This document shows positions 5,372 through 6,068 of a DNA stretch of 6,068 nucleotides, one piece after another. The DNA is taken from NCBI GenBank assembly GCA_035559315.1, contig DATMBJ010000023.1:1-6068 (forward strand). The letters are read 5' to 3'. The notes beneath the pieces are model-generated. The model ran no database searches, had not been told where the DNA came from, and saw only the letters and a list, made by a program, of their open reading frames with translations. The DNA comes from DATLZM01 sp035559315 (GTDB lineage Bacteria > Actinomycetota > UBA4738 > HRBIN12). A program made the translations under genes and the position numbers. Within the stretch, counting starts at the first letter, position 1. Each line of letters opens with the position of its first letter.

Positions 5372-6054
5372 CAGGCGCCGCCGCCCGCTTCCTCGGACGG
5401 CGGGGCGGGGGGTTCCTCGGACGGCGGGGCGAGCGGCTCCGCGGTCGGCGGGGCGAGCGGCTCCGCGGTCGGCGGGGCGGGGGGTTCCGCGCCCAGCATC
5501 CGCACCGGCACCCCCAGACCCCCCGCCACGTGGGCCAGGGCGGAGGCGGCCACCTCGAACGTCGCCGCGCCGCCCGCGTGCTCGACCGTGAGGGTGCCGA
5601 GGACCGTCCCCTCTCGGACGGTGGCGGAGAGGAGGGAGCCGATCGCGAACGCGTCCACGCCGCCCCCCTTGCGGAGGAACAGCAGCCGCCGGTCGGTCAC
5701 CGCGAGCAGGCCGCCGACCCCGTCGCGCGTCCCGAGCCCGACGCCCCTGAGGCGCTCGCCCGCCTCCAGCGCGCCCGGCAGCGCCGCCACCTCGTCGGGC
5801 GCGAACAGCGTGAGGTCCTCCCGGCCGGCGAGCCAGTCCCCCACCTCCTCGGGGGTGGCCGTGAGCGGAGGCGGCGCCGGTCCGGCGCCGACCGCCCCAC
5901 GGCCAGCCTCCGGGAGGGCCCGGACATCCTCCGCGACATCCCGGAACCGGTCGACGGCGGCGAGGACCCGGGAGGCGAAGAACGCCCCGAACGCGAGCCC
6001 GAGGAGGAGCGCGGGCGCCACGGCCTCCCCGGGAGCGCCGACGCGCCGGGCCAC
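5371..6054 (-). CDS. Membrane-anchored protein with bacterial PH-like domain and proline-rich tail
   Basis: The protein has a hydrophobic N-terminal segment (residues 13-34, around PALLLGLAFGAFFASRVLAAV), suiting a single membrane anchor. A linker follows, then a core at about 80-187. LLAVTDRRLLFLRKGGG (116-132) in that core is the hallmark strand pair of bacterial PH-like (bPH) domains, and it is followed by beta-rich sequence. The tail (190-227) is Pro/Ala/Glu-rich, with an eight-residue repeat of the type EPLAPPTA. Function is unknown; a membrane-associated scaffold or lipid/protein-binding role would fit such domains. The GTG at 6054 is the first start available in the window but has no Shine-Dalgarno. 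The frame stays open to the edge, so the true start may lie outside. The stop overlaps the next start by one base. Confidence 0.7.
   Translation of the reverse strand: MARRVGAPGEAVAPALLLGLAFGAFFASRVLAAVDRFRDVAEDVRALPEAGRGAVGAGPAPPPLTATPEEVGDWLAGREDLTLFAPDEVAALPGALEAGERLRGVGLGTRDGVGGLLAVTDRRLLFLRKGGGVDAFAIGSLLSATVREGTVLGTLTVEHAGGAATFEVAASALAHVAGGLGVPVRMLGAEPPAPPTAEPLAPPTAEPLAPPSEEPPAPPSEEAGGGA
5389..5484 (-). repeat. Four 24-bp tandem repeats encoding the proline-rich tail
   Basis: Units at 5389-5412, 5413-5436, 5437-5460 and 5461-5484 share the central CGGCGGGGCG and keep the reading frame (eight codons each). A partial fifth unit begins at 5485. The units are mosaics: 1 and 2 share the head TTCCTCGGAC, 3 and 4 share the head CTCCGCGGTC, 2 and 3 end in GAGCGG, and 1 and 4 end in GGGGGG. 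Copy number is likely to vary between strains. Confidence 0.9.
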
Positions 6055-6068
6055 GGAGGCCGAGGCCA

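Overview
The window looks like chromosomal DNA of a very GC-rich bacterium (about three quarters G+C by eye). All recognised genes lie on the minus strand, so transcription runs from high to low coordinates. The gene order argC-argJ-argB, GTG starts overlapping upstream stops, and an apparently leaderless promoter with an ARG-box-like site suggest an actinobacterium, perhaps a deep-branching one. No taxonomic marker is present, so this is an inference.

In transcription order: (i) 6068-5042 holds a membrane-anchored protein with a bacterial PH-like core and a proline-rich tail encoded by a 24-bp tandem repeat, joined by a 1-nt overlap to a 109-residue protein of unknown function. (ii) 4989-3547 encodes an archaeal-type AAA ATPase fused to a DUF234-type nuclease-like domain, preceded by a short AT-rich patch. 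It is probably an accessory gene between two ordinary blocks. (iii) 3463-3425 carries a good sigma70-type promoter whose -10 element overlaps an ARG-box-like palindrome, only a few bases before the argC start. (iv) 3424-75 is the arginine block argC, argJ, argB, three consecutive enzymes of the acetylated-intermediate pathway. ArgJ recycles or makes N-acetylglutamate, ArgB phosphorylates it and ArgC reduces the acyl phosphate. A further gene seems to begin at base 31 and leave the window; by actinobacterial synteny argD is the first guess.

The most unusual feature is in the junctions of the arg block. Between argC and argJ, and again between argB and the next gene, short tandem repeats have copied the stop/start overlap (GTGA). 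Each gap is thereby filled exactly by a small open frame (47 and 16 codons). Its GTG overlaps the upstream TGA and its TGA overlaps the downstream GTG. Either this is neutral repeat growth that preserved the frame, or the small frames act as translational relays. A third tandem-repeat locus lies in the PH-like protein, so this genome may expand short repeats readily.
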